Positions 24,102 through 36,184 of a stretch of DNA of 64,000 nt are shown here, in pieces. Below the pieces are notes generated by a model. That model was not told the origin of the DNA, did not search any database, and saw nothing but the letters and a program-made list of their open reading frames with translations. Numbering within the stretch: position 1 is the first letter of the stretch; each line of letters begins with the position of its first letter. Location of the stretch: contig JABYQR010000153.1 of NCBI GenBank assembly GCA_022592445.1, positions 1 through 64,000 of the forward strand. Direction: 5' to 3'. A program made the position numbers and the translations under genes. The stretch is from Cytidiella melzeri (Eukaryota > Basidiomycota > Agaricomycetes > Polyporales > Irpicaceae).

Positions 24102-24880
24102 ATGGCCTCTCATCCACCAGCGTCCGGACGCCAGAGTCCGTCGACACCAGAGTTGACAGTCTCAGAGACACCTGTGTCCGTGAGAACCAACACCCTTGTC
24201 ATAACATCACTCCCCCCTTCATTTTTTCAACCGCTAGTGCTCGAAGCATTGAGAATACATTTCGAATCGTACGGTGATGTGCACACGTGGGCTCCGTTGA
24301 AAGCCTTTGCCAGGATCTTCCTGATATACTACGACGAGGAAGCTGCTGAGCTAGCGAAAGAGGCATGCGACAACGTCTATGTCGAGGAAATGGAAGGAAG
24401 GTGAGCAATCCGACGCGCGCATCGGATTCATTCGCTTACATTTTCAGCAGCCCAGCAACGTTGCTGCGAGTTTTCCGCGGCGATCCTACGCCTCTTGATC
24501 AGCTTTCCAATCCTGACCTCCTACGTCCGCCTGAACTTGAGAAGAACTTCCTCATCTCTCCACCAGGATCCCCGCCTGTTGGCTGGGAGCAAATCCGAGA
24601 GGAGCCGCCCAACAGCACCCCTCTAGCAGATGATCTTATCACTGCTCTGAAGAAGCTACAAATCCAGCGTGAAGCGTCGGGTCACAAAGGCGTTGAAGTG
24701 CTAGTAGAACCTGAAGAGGGTGCAGGTATTCGTATCTGCGTCGAAGATTGCGGCGGAGACATCCCTACTCCGCATGAGGAGGAGTCAACGGATAAGTGGT
24801 CTTTAGGCTTGGGCGGTTCCATAAAATCGCAGTTCAAGCCTATACCCACTGCCCTCCCTCCTATCCTCAATGCAGCTTGA
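24102..24880 (+). CDS. RCN1: Calcipressin (RCAN family calcineurin regulator)
   Basis: It binds and modulates the phosphatase calcineurin. Two exons, 24102-24400 and 24448-24880, splice in frame to 243 aa. An RRM-like N-terminal part contains NTLVITSLPPSFFQP and YGDVHTWAPLKAFARIFLIY. The diagnostic calcipressin motif FLISPPGSPPVGWE lies at about 24550-24590; its SPPxSPP core is the site phosphorylated in yeast and animal homologues. An acidic C-terminal region follows. Confidence 0.95.
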
Positions 24881-25772
24881 AACATCGCTTTGTGAGTACA
24901 TGATCTATCTATCTTCGTTGCTGCCGACCACTTTTTATGATGATACATATTCTCAGACCTGTACCGATCCCGCAAGGGTATGCGGATACTTTACATTGCC
25001 TTTACTCTGATATTTACATTGCTGCTTTCTCGATGACGTTACTGACTTGTGTTGACATCACAGATCACTTCCTGTCATCCCCTTCGTCTTTTCGGTCGGG
25101 TCTCTTTGGTACAGTGAGTGTTCATCTCTTTTTGCCCCCTCGTTGCATAGGATGAGAAAAATTTAGACCTGTTCTGAGACTACATGGAGATAACACAAAT
25201 ATTGCCAATTGTTCCTTCTGATGCTTTTCCGTTCTTCCTCGAGTATCCGAGCTCTGCGCTAAATAACTTCACAGTGTTCCCCTCTTGCTTTGGATCTGGA
25301 TATGCGCATATGTAGAATATCAACATTGGACATTCACCGGACTCTTGGAATACCTCCGCCATGTATATAATTGCATATTGTACAACTATCTTTCAGATGA
25401 GACTCGTTGCCGAAACAATGAGCTAGCTATGTGAGGACGATCTAACAGGGAGGCTCAACATGCGGGCCTGTGCATTGTCACCGTACGTCGAGGCCTCTCC
25501 TTCGAATTCGAGACAGTCGGTGGTGTACATTAATATCAATTTCATTAGTGAAGGTATAGCTACAAGCAACGGCATCTGCGAATGAGCGGACAGGGGAACG
25601 AAAGTGAGGGGGAGAGAACGGTCATTAGCCAACAGGAGTCAACGGCCATGTGAACGTATGCAGTATGTCCATGAAAATTGGTAGAAAAACACAAGTCTCG
25701 TAATCCACAAGTCAGGAATTGGTAACGATGATGCGTCATGAGCAGGATTCAAAGTGCGTAGTATGTCCAATA
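24881..25772. other. Convergent intergenic region
   Basis: This 892 bp lies between the 3' ends of calcipressin and the cysteine-rich membrane protein gene. I see no coding potential or RNA gene. It presumably holds both 3' UTRs. Confidence 0.5.
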
Positions 25773-28700
25773 TCAGAAAGGAGGATCGCGAAGGAACGGA
25801 TTTCGTGAGTTTCCAGTGTGGGTAGGCGTGACCCAGTATGCTCCACGAGTCTCTGGCGTAGGGTGTTGTTGAGTCAAGGTATACTGTCGCGCAAATTCCT
25901 GTGCAGGCGTTGGCGGCCTCGACGAATTTAATAGGTCTTCCATGGTTGGAGGCGGACTGGCCTGGGGCGCAGAACGACCCGACGTGGCGTCGGAGAACCT
26001 TGATGGTAAGAGATCTCGTGCGTTACGTACTGGCTGGCGCGGCTCAGGTCCTCTCCGCGGTAAACCGGTTACCTGGGAGTAGATGGAGTCGTGGGTCAAA
26101 GACGCGCCGGAGAGACGTTGGCGGGCGCGATCGCGGTGGTAGTCATGGTCTTTCAACGAAGGTAGAGGTGACGGGCCTCGGCTGGATCCAGCACGAGAAT
26201 AGTCGTAAGAGTCGATGAGCTTGTCCATGTCCCGTTCGTACCGAGCCTCTTCCGCGTTACGCAGCTTCTCCATCCTCATCGGCTCAACTTCTTGTGGCGG
26301 CGCGAGACGGCTACGTTTGTGGCCAAACAGCTTCTCGCCGAAACGTATGAGTCGCCACCGCCAACCGCCTTGAGGGTTCAGTCGTTTGGCAGACGCAAAG
26401 AGGGCAGTAGCCTGGGCTCGTTTCTTCCGAGCGTGACGCCTCCAGAGCATGAGGATAACGATGAAGATGAACGCACAGCCGAGAGCCATCAACAGGATCT
26501 CCCACCATGCCAACGGATGAGCAGAAGAGGTGGTTATCACGGGTGTGACTGGAGAATCCAACCCACTGATGGTCGGAAGAGCGGGCTGAGAGCTTGTGCC
26601 AGAAGCCGCAGGGACTTGTACAAGGTCTGACAGACAAACTCCAAGACCCTGTACCACGCCTGATGACCCTGTGCATGTCGTTGAGGCACAACTGCCGCTG
26701 CGAAGGACTTGAGTCGAGCTCGAACATGCAAGGCAATTGCTCGGACCGGCTCCGGAGCAGCTCGCGCAACTAGAGTCACACGCCTGACACGACGAGGAGG
26801 TCTTGTCGAAAAACTGCGACTGACTGCATGTGGGGAGACACCGTCCGTTGGTCAAAACCGGGCGATCTGAGGGACAGCTCGAGCACTGATTGAAAGTTTG
26901 CCCAGTGCAAGTAGCACAGTCAGGGTGGCATGTGATGCAAGAACCGGAGGAGCTGAAAGCGTTCGCAGGACATGTGGAAACACACTTGCCATTCGAGGCG
27001 AGCTGGTTGTTGGTGCAAGTCAAGCAGAAAGTTGAAGAGCCAGCGCATGTACCGCAGGTCGAGTCACAGGCTATGATGATATTGGATCAGAAGACAATAA
27101 TGCACAAATACATGAGTGACTTGCCTGTGCATGTAAGGTTGTCCTGCGGGTTCAAGAAAGTGCCAGAGGGACAGCTCTCCACACACTGCCCTTGCGACAG
27201 TACGAACCCAGGCAAACATCCCGTGCACTGCAGCTGATTGACGGTCGAAGCGACGTTAAAGTTCGGGATGGTGCATTTCGTGCACTTGGCCGGGCAGCTG
27301 TCACACTCATGCTTGTTATTGTCAGCAATCATGTTGGACCCTTCACAAACCCCGTTTCCGTCTGTCTCCACGCAGGTCCCATTCAAGGTGTACTTTCCCG
27401 CGCCACAAATCACACAATCGTTGGAGGTAGACCCAGTGCACGTTTGGCAGAGAGGAGAACAGGGCGTGCAGGAAGTTCCACTGGAGAAGCTGCCGTCAGG
27501 ACACACCGTGCCAGTTGACGTGGTCGACTGAGGCGCAATACACTGTGTGGCGTCGTTCGCATCCTGGGTGAAGCCAGTCTTGCAGGAGATGCAGTCACCA
27601 GTTCCGGAAGCGCACTGCGAACATCCGAGCTGGCATACTAGAGAATGAAGATTAATATAAATGTGGGTGCGCGCAAGAATGAGCATATACCTTGACAGTT
27701 CCCAGAGGAATTGAGGAAAAAACCATCAGCGCACTGCGCACATGCGGTCCCATTAGAGGACGCGGTCCAACCGGCGTTGCAAATACATTGCCCCGTCGAG
27801 CCACACACACCGTTGAGACAGTTGCACGACGAAGGTGGATTGCTGACGGGGGCACTCAGGCATCGCCCGCTCCCAGAAATCCCATCGTCACAGGTCTCGC
27901 AGCCATTGGGACAAGCTTGGCAATTCGGACCAAAGAATCCCGTCGCACAAGACTCGCAGGACGAGCCAGTGAACCCTGGCGGGCAGGTGCACGTTCCTGA
28001 GGCTGAGCATATACCGGCGCCGGAGCATGGAGGTGAACAAGCAGCGGATTGGATGTCGAGCAGGGCGATGCTATTTAATGAGGCTCCAGAGGGGAGCTGA
28101 GAGAAGTCAGGAATTGAATTCCAAAGGATGAGTCGCTCCGTGGAAGATGGCCCGGAAGACACAGCAGCCCAAATGTTCGACGCGAGGATGAGAGAACTTG
28201 CCGCCGTACTCGTCGAGTCGCGAGAGGCGTTGGACGTCGGTAGCGCCGTGAAAACTGCCGCCCCAGAGTAGTTCGCTCTGGGGTATGTTGCAATTCCAGG
28301 CTGAAGGGCTATGTTGAGAGGGAGGGAGAAGGACGTAGAGTTTCCGTTCGCAAATCCAGGAGACAATGCGATTGAGGCAGAGGAAGACGTGAGTAAGGAA
28401 CTCAGAAGTTGTGGGTTCGTCGTGGATGTGTATTGCCCAGGGAGCAGTTGCATTGAGGTCTTGATACCTGAGGACGAGAGCGTCGCCCCAGCTGTAGACT
28501 GACGTTAGCTGAAGTTGCAAACCGTAAGAGGCAGAACGGCATCGCGTATATCACCCCAAACACCTTCCTTCCCTCTGTCACCAACTTTAACGAGCCATGC
28601 TGCCCCTCACTACGGAATGATACTCACTAGTTATGTTCGTATAGCCTTGAACACATTGGCCCGCAACGCAAACGATGGAGGGTGTAGTTTGAGCAGCTAC

Positions 28701-28800
28701 ACGTCGACAGTCAGCTATAGCCATCACGACACCCTGAGACACACTCACCAGTGGACACGCCGAGTAACAAGGGAATGGCAGCGAAAAGGCTCGAAAACAT
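25773..28800 (-). CDS. Cysteine-rich type I membrane protein (EGF/furin-like repeats)
   Basis: The start is the ATG at 28800 with signal peptide MFSSLFAAIPLLLGVSTG, ended by an intron. A Ser/Thr-rich ectodomain region (about 28450-28060) precedes EGF-like cysteine repeats (CSPPCSGAGICSASGTCTCP and similar, 28050-27700). These are followed by repeated furin-like CxxC units (GCSQCASGTGDCISCKTGF and similar) down to about 26650. One transmembrane helix follows (WWEILLMALGCAFIFIVILM, about 26500-26440), then a basic stop-transfer RRHARKKR. The cytoplasmic tail is ~200 residues, rich in Arg, Ser and Pro, and contains no kinase domain. The layout resembles the ectodomain of receptor kinases or protozoan surface proteins. 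In fungi this family is annotated as growth-factor-receptor cysteine-rich, function unknown. A cell-surface sensor or adhesin role is inference. Confidence 0.88.
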
Positions 28801-29319
28801 GGCGAGCTCACCAGGAGGAAACCAAGAAGAAGTAGGCAGAAAGGGAAAGACAGAACGTCAGTCTATTAGGACAGCCAGCGAGGCCCAGGATATGATGTTC
28901 CGAGATCATTGTCATGGTTCCCTTTTGTCTTTCGGCTTACCTCTCAACGACGCGGTGAGTACTTGGCCCTATTGTCCTCGGGAGGCCGCTCATTGTTCTT
29001 GTTATGGAAAAAGGCGGATCAAACAATGACAAACATTACCATAAATGGTAATAACCCGCCTCAATGTCTATTTCGAGGACAAAGGTCGGGTGAACGATAC
29101 CATGTATCGCATGCATGGCTCATTTTTTGTGGAAAATGAATACAATGCTTAAGCATAGAATCAAGAGAATGTGGTGTTCGTACAGGAGATATAGAGATAG
29201 CGATATGAAAAGTATAATGCACAAGCTATAAATGTCCGACAAAGCGAACCGCGCATGGGCACGCAGCTAGCTTGCCGATTGGTATTGCCCGCTAGGTTCG
29301 CGTCGCGCATCAGCTATTA
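28801..29319. other. Intergenic region
   Basis: This 519 bp lies between two minus-strand genes. It is the promoter side of the cysteine-rich membrane protein and the 3' side of the Rab gene. Nothing recognisable is inside. Confidence 0.4.
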
Positions 29320-30276
29320 TCAGCACGCACAGCCGTCTGCATCCTTCTCGGTTTCCAACGAACGACCAACAGAGACGTTTCCAGACTTTGAGTTGTTGGT
29401 GGGCTCCGGCGCGGAGTCCACGCTGTAAAAACATGCTCAGTGGCCTGCAGGAGAAGAAAAACAAGAATCAGTCACACCTCTCCTTTATTTGCTTCGCCAT
29501 TGCCAAGAATGCCTCTTCAACGCCTGCAGAAGTCTTGGCAGAGGTTTCGAGCAGCGGGATGCTAAGGTGACTTGCGAATTCCTGTACATAGGATCAGACT
29601 GGACCACGATGATAACAGCGGAAGAATAAACGCATACTTTGGCAACATCCTGCTGCACCACTCGCCTTTCCTCCAGGTCTGCCTTGTTGCCAACAAGGAG
29701 TTTGTGCACGCCTTCCGTAGCATATCGATCAATTTCTGTTAACCAGCTCTTGATATGCTCATAAGATTCTATCAATAGGCTTCAATCGTGGACCGGCTTC
29801 AAATAAAACGAAGGAGTCGTACCGCCGTCTGTGACATCGTACACAACGATAATGCCGTGTGCGCCTCGATAGTAAGCAGCCGCTATTGTTCTGAACCTTT
29901 CCTGGCCTGAAGTAACCAGTTCATGTATACAACGCGCACGTTACATACCGCAGCACGTACCAGCAGTATCCCACTGTTGAGAATAGGACAACTGAGACTT
30001 GAAGAGACGAGCACCATGCATGTACAAGACTCACGATTTGGAGCTTCACCGTCTTCCCGTCCAGTTCTACCGTTCGAATCTTGAAGTCAACTCCTATCGT
30101 GCTCAGATAGCTGTCTGTGAAGGCATCCTCTGCAAAACGCAGAAGCAGGCAGGACTACGCACACTCGTCAGTGGTCTGTAGGCCTGAGGGATATAAGATG
30201 TTATGCAACGCACCTTGCCTACGCCAGAATCTCCAATCAAGAGCAGTTTAAACAGGTAATCGTATCCTTCAGGCAT
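29320..30276 (-). CDS. ypt1: Rab1/Ypt1-type small GTPase
   Basis: Ypt1/Rab1 controls ER-to-Golgi vesicle tethering. Exon 1 (30276-30214) encodes [21 protein letters not shown], which includes the P-loop. Later exons give [32 protein letters not shown] with the switch I Thr, the [18 protein letters not shown] region after WDTAGQERFRT, NKAD (guanine specificity, usually NKCD in Ypt1) and ETSAK. The protein ends in CAC, a double-geranylgeranylation motif. At least six introns are present. Similarity to yeast Ypt1 is strong in the P-loop and switch I. The Ala-rich stretch after switch II and the CxC end differ from the usual Ypt1 CC end, so a Rab1 paralogue is also possible. Confidence 0.88.
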
Positions 30277-31043
30277 GGCTGTAGACTTTAGCCAAGAAAG
30301 CCAGCTGGCAGAGCGGTTATATACGATTGAACAAGGCGCTGGATGCGACTGGCGGTGATGAAGGGATAGCTATGCTGTGCACACCACTGGCAAGAAGTTG
30401 GGCTGACACGAAGTAGAAGTGTGTTTCGTTTCGGCAGCAGCGCAGTGGTCCGGCGGGGTGAAGTAGCAAATTGCGCTCTTTACAGTGTTACGCACAGCGA
30501 CAAGCAGTGGTCAAGATGAAAGACAATGGTGTTAAGTATTGCACTGCAGACCAAGTGGACTGACAAGCGCGCCGCCGCGGGGAAAATCTCATGACAAAGT
30601 ATCTGTACGTAATGCGCTCGCCGCCCACTCGTCTGTGTGATGCCATCATCCATCTAGCTATGCGGCACTGCATGTTCACAGCCATTGGATAAGGTATGCA
30701 CTTTAAACAATATTCCAGAGCTCACACATCCTCTTCTAACTTTGACCTCTCAGGGACAACGCGAACGGGGGAGTGTGGCACACCACCGATAACGTTCGAG
30801 TATCCCAGCTCGCAAGGCATATGCACCAAACTCAAGGCGATTTCGGGTCCTTGTGCAACAGCTATACTTAGTTCGTCGTCGAACACTGTGAATACATTTT
30901 TCAGAGTTAGGCATACAAGGAATTTTACACGTTATCATCCTGACGAGCATACAGACTGGACACGGCAAGGTATATGCGCTTCACGACGGATGGTGCGAGA
31001 GCATTACCTGCAATTGCGCAAGAGATGAAGAGAAAGTCTTGCC
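30277..31043. other. Intergenic region
   Basis: This 767 bp is the upstream region of the Rab gene and the 3' side of the CCDC124-like gene. No gene or RNA is recognised. Confidence 0.4.
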
Positions 31044-32024
31044 TCAGGGTTCCCTCAAGCGGCTCTCTACTGCATTTTGCTTCTTCTTCAGAGCATCCAC
31101 CTTGGCCTCCTTGGTCGCATCGTATGAGATTGTGACCTGGTTGAAGCTGTGGAGGTATTCGAATCAGCTGTCTGTTTGGGGATCCAAGCAGTGAGTGATC
31201 AACATACGGGTTCTCCGGCGACTTTTGGAACTGCTTGTAGAGAACCTCCTGGTATTGCTGCATTCGGAGTCCAGGATGCTAGCGAGGAAAGTTGGATCAG
31301 TAACAAACTGTGTATATATAGATCTGAACGCACGTCTGCCTTGACGTTGGGCAGCTCCCTCTCTTTGTATGCCTCGAATGCAGCCTTGAAACGTCGCTAT
31401 ATTCGCATGGAGTCAGCGAGCGTCGCAACACGAGTAGCTACAGGTTGCAGACGGGACGCACCTCGGGATGTTGCTCGATACCAGCAGCCCGTTGACCTAC
31501 ACTAGCCTTGTCCATCTTCGCAGTGACCACCTCTAACAGATCCAGCGCGTTATCAATACCAGTAGCAGCGTAGCTCTCTGGCTCCTGCGGCTCTTGCGGC
31601 ACATCCTTCGCTTTCTCCTCGCTCTTTCCGACACCCCCGAGACCACCACCCGCAGCAATCGCTCCGGGTCCAGCAGGCTTTACGTTTGCTTTGGCCGGGG
31701 CTTTTTTCCCACTAGCTTTAGGAGCAGCCTTTGCCTTTGCTGGCGCTGCGACCTCTTCCTCTGCTAACAAACGCGCGTTCTCGGCTTTGCGTGCCAGTTC
31801 AGCCTTGCGCTTCTCCTCCTTGTCATTCTTGCTTGACTTGGAGCCATCGTCCCATTTGGCGGCTTCAGCGCGTTCCTTTCAAGATACGATTGAGTGCAGT
31901 ATCAGACACACAGCTTGAAGCATACTTTTTGGGCAGCAGCGGCCTCCTGCTTCTTGGCCTCGTTCTCTGCCTTCTTCGCTCTCCCCGACTCTTTCTTTGC
32001 GTTTCCACCTTTCGCGGGAGGCAT
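31044..32024 (-). CDS. CCDC124/Lso2-like ribosome-associated protein
   Basis: The ATG at 32024 begins MPPAKGGNAKKESGRAKKAE, a Lys/Ala/Glu-rich coiled coil typical of the CCDC124 family. An Ala/Pro/Gly-rich linker follows, then an HMG-box-like C-terminal segment with RRFKAAFEAYKERELPNVKA, HPGLRMQQYQEVLYKQFQKS and PENPFNQV. The protein ends near SAVESRLREP. Human CCDC124 and the shorter yeast Lso2 bind idle 80S ribosomes and help restart translation; I infer the same role here. Four or so short introns interrupt the gene. Confidence 0.88.
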
Positions 32025-32818
32025 CTTGAGCAGTCAATAGTGAGGGTGGTTTGGACGAGGCCGTGCCTCTGCGTTTCAAGAGTGTGTGGACAACGAGGTG
32101 AGCGCGAAGGCTGCGATCACTCTTACCCAGATCTTTGTAAGTTTGATCTTATCTTATCAACTCAGATGCACATGCCGTTTCGAGTATTCTTGCCAGCGTC
32201 CCATTTTTCCACCTTGACCACCGCCAATTGTGACAATGCTCGCGAGTACACGTGTAAAAATCAGGCGAAGTGTCTGCTTCACGAAACAAGTAGATTGTAA
32301 CAACAAATGACTCTGCAACGGAGAACATGCCATCGATGGACATCAGCCAAGCGCCCCGGCTGCATGGACAACACGAGGCAGCTCTTTTCTGCGGACGACC
32401 TTGACTAGCCCTTAAGGCCTTAACGGTGGGTGTCCTCGTTGAGCTTCCTGTGACTCACATATCAACCATCTCATCGCTTTTGCGCAGCCAAACGACATCA
32501 TCGCCTCGTGCCAGTCGTCAATTTTACCCCTGCACCGCCCAGGCTACTTGAGAGATATAGCACGCCTTCCAAGCCACATCCGTCCCTCATATCGACGCCA
32601 CGACGTCCTTTCTCCGAAAACTATCTTCGTACAAAGGTCGAGATCGGTCACGCTACTATCCAGACCAACCAGAACCGCTTTCGTACTCGTTCCACTCCCC
32701 TCACTACCCCGCTGGTGCTGTCTGGTCTACACCGTACAGCCCAGCATCACAAGACTATCGCAGGCAGCTTTTGCCATCCCAGCCCAGATTTAGAACAAAG
32801 TCACGGACAAAGAGTACG

Positions 32819-33673
32819 ATGGCTGATACGATTGGAAAGTGGGCACCTGGGTCTTCATGTAAGTAGCTCTCGGCTTCTACTTCTGTTTCTTACAATCTTA
32901 CCTCTTCACATTCCTTCAGACGGACCTGTTCTTGCGCAAACGGATCTATACCTTCTTAACCCCGAGCTCGAGATCAACCCGATTCTTGCGGGCACCAGTG
33001 CAGCGTTCCAGCTGCAGTTCAACCTCGCCACCGGTTTGACGACTGGGTTCAATGCGGAAGCACGGGACAGAGACTTGCCGTTCACGGCCAAAGACGAGCC
33101 TGCGACGCTGCCCCGTGTCTCAGAGCTCATCATCGTCACTGAGCTGAGCCCGTGGTGTACGATCGTGAAGAATCCTGCGGGTGTGACTCTGAACGACGTG
33201 TGTCAGGCGGTATGGAAAGAGTAAGTATCGACTTTATGTGTCCACCTCAGACGTACACTGGTGCACCATCTGCCATTGCGATGGCTGCAGACGTGTTCGG
33301 CCGGCGATTATACCCAAACGTTGACGCACATACCCCCCCTACTCAGATACACTGAAAACACTGTCACCGACAAGGAATTTGAGTCACTCGCCCCGCGTGT
33401 GCAAGAACATGTGAAGCGTATTGCCGCCAGCAATGCTGCACAGCAGAGTGGAATGTACTCTGGGTACTTTTCGCCAGCCGCTGTGCCAAGTCGGTTCAGG
33501 AGGGTTGGTGAGTGCGACAGTGTTTTCCCTCCTTTCATTGCTGAAATAAATTCGCTGTGGTAGACTGGCTCCGGGATAAGGTGTATTTCGAGCGGCTGAC
33601 AAAGAAAGACCCTTATGTCAAGAACAGGCTGGGGTTCACAGCATCGAACATCTTCGTCATGATGTTATACTGA
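32819..33673 (+). CDS. DUF6699 family protein (5' end uncertain)
   Basis: Exons 32819-32858, 32920-33220, 33347-33507 and 33564-33673 splice in frame to about 203 aa. The core reads DLYLLNPELEINPILAG, SELIIVTELSPWCTIVKNPA, GVTLNDVCQAVWKE, then DKEFESL and RRVDWLRDKVYFERL. This pattern is the basidiomycete DUF6699 domain, of unknown function. The frame stays open upstream of the ATG to about 32566 with Tyr/Pro/Ser-rich sequence (SYSFHSPHYPAGAVWSTPY), so the true start is probably upstream, behind another intron. The 3' end may also use one more intron (AG near 33695). Confidence 0.7.
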
Positions 33674-34103
33674 TATTGACGATTTTTTGTACAGTTCTCC
33701 GTTCGAGATCTTCGAATTTGTCGCGTATGTTATCATGCTACACGCTGTTGTATCGCCCCATAAAGCCCTGATATTTAGTACCCGTGTTGTTTATACCTGT
33801 TATTATAATCATTAGCAACACTGCCTAACCATGAGCATTCAACCTACTGAGAAAGGCACTTAGATAGTGCAACATACTTCCATACATTTTCCCCTTGCAT
33901 ATATATGATGAATTTGTCCTGTGCAAAATTGGTACATATATGCCATTGTGTTTCCATAAGAAATATGTCAAACAAAGTTCTATAATATATGTCACATTTA
34001 TCTCAGAACAATATGTAGAACTGGAAGCCCAAAGGGCCCCACAGCTCTACAGCAACAGCACGTACCAATACTCACCTATAGTAGTTAAGTAGTTAGAGGC
34101 TAC
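33674..34103. other. Intergenic region left of the Copia insertion
   Basis: AT-rich sequence with no gene. The last five bases, GCTAC (34099-34103), are the left copy of the Copia target duplication. Confidence 0.5.
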
Positions 34104-34664
34104 TAACAAAGTGGAATATGTGTGCGAGGGGTAGAGGCTGTTAAGCTTCGAAGATGAGTCTTATTATTCTTGCTGCTTCAGCAGCTCTGCTTATATACAT
34201 GTCTGTATCTACTTATGTAAGCGACTACTATACATGTCTACTTCAGCTATTCTACTGTACTACTGAGTGCATGACTCATGCATGACTCATGCTATGAGTG
34301 CATGACTCATACATGACTCATTGTATGACTAGGTTCAGCACTTGTACCAGAGGCGTACATAATGAGTAAATGACTCATGCTAGTACTTGCCCTCAGATGT
34401 ATGCTTTAGGCATCCTCTGGAGTCATATGTGCTTTCCATGTCATTTCCTATGCTACTAGAACACAGGCGTACATATATGACTAGTACTACTACAACCCAT
34501 ATCTGTACGTCTCAGCTAATGTGATGGTTACTACTAGAGTTTCCATATACGGCTGCATAATTCCCATACTAAGACTGTGGGAACTCTGCTACCTTAAGCG
34601 TCCTTGTAATAAGGCGTGGGAAACTACATATCATATCATATTATTATATTATATAGTTTTAACA
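34104..34664 (-). repeat. 3' LTR of the Copia element
   Basis: Its 561 bp match 42118-42677 with a few substitutions and small indels. In element orientation it starts TGTTAAAAC and ends CTTTGTTA. It contains many copies of an ATGACTCATGCATGACTCAT-like sequence (about 34260-34380). ATGACTCAT is the AP-1/Gcn4-type core, so stress-responsive transcription is plausible. Confidence 0.9.
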
Positions 34665-34675
34665 CTCCCACTTAA
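34665..34675 (-). other. Polypurine tract of the Copia element
   Basis: On the minus strand the sequence directly before the 3' LTR reads AAGTGGGAG. This is the usual place and composition for the plus-strand primer. Confidence 0.75.
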
Positions 34676-34683
34676 CCGTTACA

Positions 34684-36184
34684 TTAGTGAGTGTTTAGAT
34701 CAATTAGACCTAATCTCCCACTGAAGTATGATTGCTTCTGAAATGCCAATGACTTTGTCATGATATCAGCAATCTGTTCTTCAGTTGGAACTGCATATAG
34801 TTCGGCATTCTTATTTTCGACAAACTCTCTAACATAATGATATCGAATGTCAATATGCTTTGAGCGTGACTCTATCTTTGGATTCTTGGTGAAGTAAATA
34901 GCACCATGATTATCACAGCATAGAATGGTAGGCTCTTGCTGTTTTAAATCCAATTCTTTGAGCACGGTGCGCAACCAATAACATTGCTTGGAAGTTTCGC
35001 ACAAGGCCATGTATTCTGATTCCATTGATGATAGAGCAACGGTTTTCTGCTTCTTAGAAGTCCAGGAAATTGCTCCTTCAGCCAACAGAAATACATATCC
35101 TGTTGTCGAATGTCTGTCGTCTTTATTCTCAGCCCAGTCTGCATCCGAATAACCAATAATACCAGCATTACTTGATCCATTATACTTGATCGCATAGGAC
35201 TGCGTTCCAAGCAAATATCTCAGTATATATTTAGCTGATTTATAATGGTGGTCAGTTGGATTTGACATGTACTGTGAAAGACGTATGACTGCATATGAAA
35301 TGTCTGGTCTAGTACCAATCATAACATATATAAGCGTGCCAATCAACGCTTGATACTGTCTCAGTAAACCAGAATCTGCTTTATAGTCAGAATCTGCCTT
35401 CTGTAGTACAGCACCTGAAGGTAATGGTGTCCGAGCAGGATTAGCATTTGCCATATTAAATCGTTTTAAAGCCTCTTGAATACACGACTCTTGGTCAAGT
35501 AGAATTGTTTTAGCTTTACAATCTCTCTGCACACGCATGCCTAGAATAAGCTTAGCTTCTCCTAAGTCACGCATCTCATAGCAATCCATAAGATTTTTCT
35601 TAAGTGCAGACATAGCAAGTTTACTATTTCCTATCAAAATATATTGTCAACATATAGAATGAGAATTAAATTCCCCCCTTGTTGCCGATGCACGTAAACA
35701 CCAGCATCTGAATGAATCCGGTCAAAGCCTAATTCTATCAGAGTGTTATGAATTTTGATATTCCATGTTTGTGAAGCTTGTTTAAGTCTATAAATGGCTT
35801 TTTAAGCAAACAAACATGGTTCTCCGTTCCCTTCTCCACGAAACCTTCTGGTTGTTCCATATAGATTTCTTCATCCAGTTCGCCGTAAAGGAAAGCTGTT
35901 TTCACATCCAATGCCTCAATTTCCCAATCTTCGAGTGCAGCTATAGCTAGTAGCATGCGTATGGATTCAAAACGTGCGACTGGTGAGAAAGTTTCTTGAT
36001 AATCAATTCCTTCAACTTGGGTGAATCCTTTTGCAACAAGACGCGCTTTATATCGACCATCAGACTTTATGGTGAAGACCCATTTGCATTTCACAATTTT
36101 GCGTGATGCATCTGGCCGTCGTACAAGCGTCCAAGTTTTATTCTTCACTTGAGAATCAATTTGTCTTGTGCAGCAACAAACCAT
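34684..36184 (-). pseudogene. Copia reverse transcriptase and RNase H, frameshifted
   Basis: Segments read NKTWTLVRRPDASRKIVKCK, ARLVAKGFTQVEGIDYQETF and ALDVKTAFLYGELDEEIYME, then YGL-K-Q-like sequence in another frame. The catalytic motif reads YVDN instead of YVDD, directly followed by a frameshift near 35638. RNase H follows with SDADWAENKDDRHS and SSMESEYMAL. Other frameshifts are near 36153 (joining to the gag-pol frame) and 35805 (at an A-rich run). With the second catalytic Asp replaced by Asn and three frame breaks, the polymerase cannot be functional as read. Confidence 0.9.

Noticed and set aside
34521..34724. Open frames of identical protein at 34521 and 42534
   Set aside because: They lie in the two LTRs and exist twice because the LTRs are copies. 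They have no known LTR-encoded counterpart.
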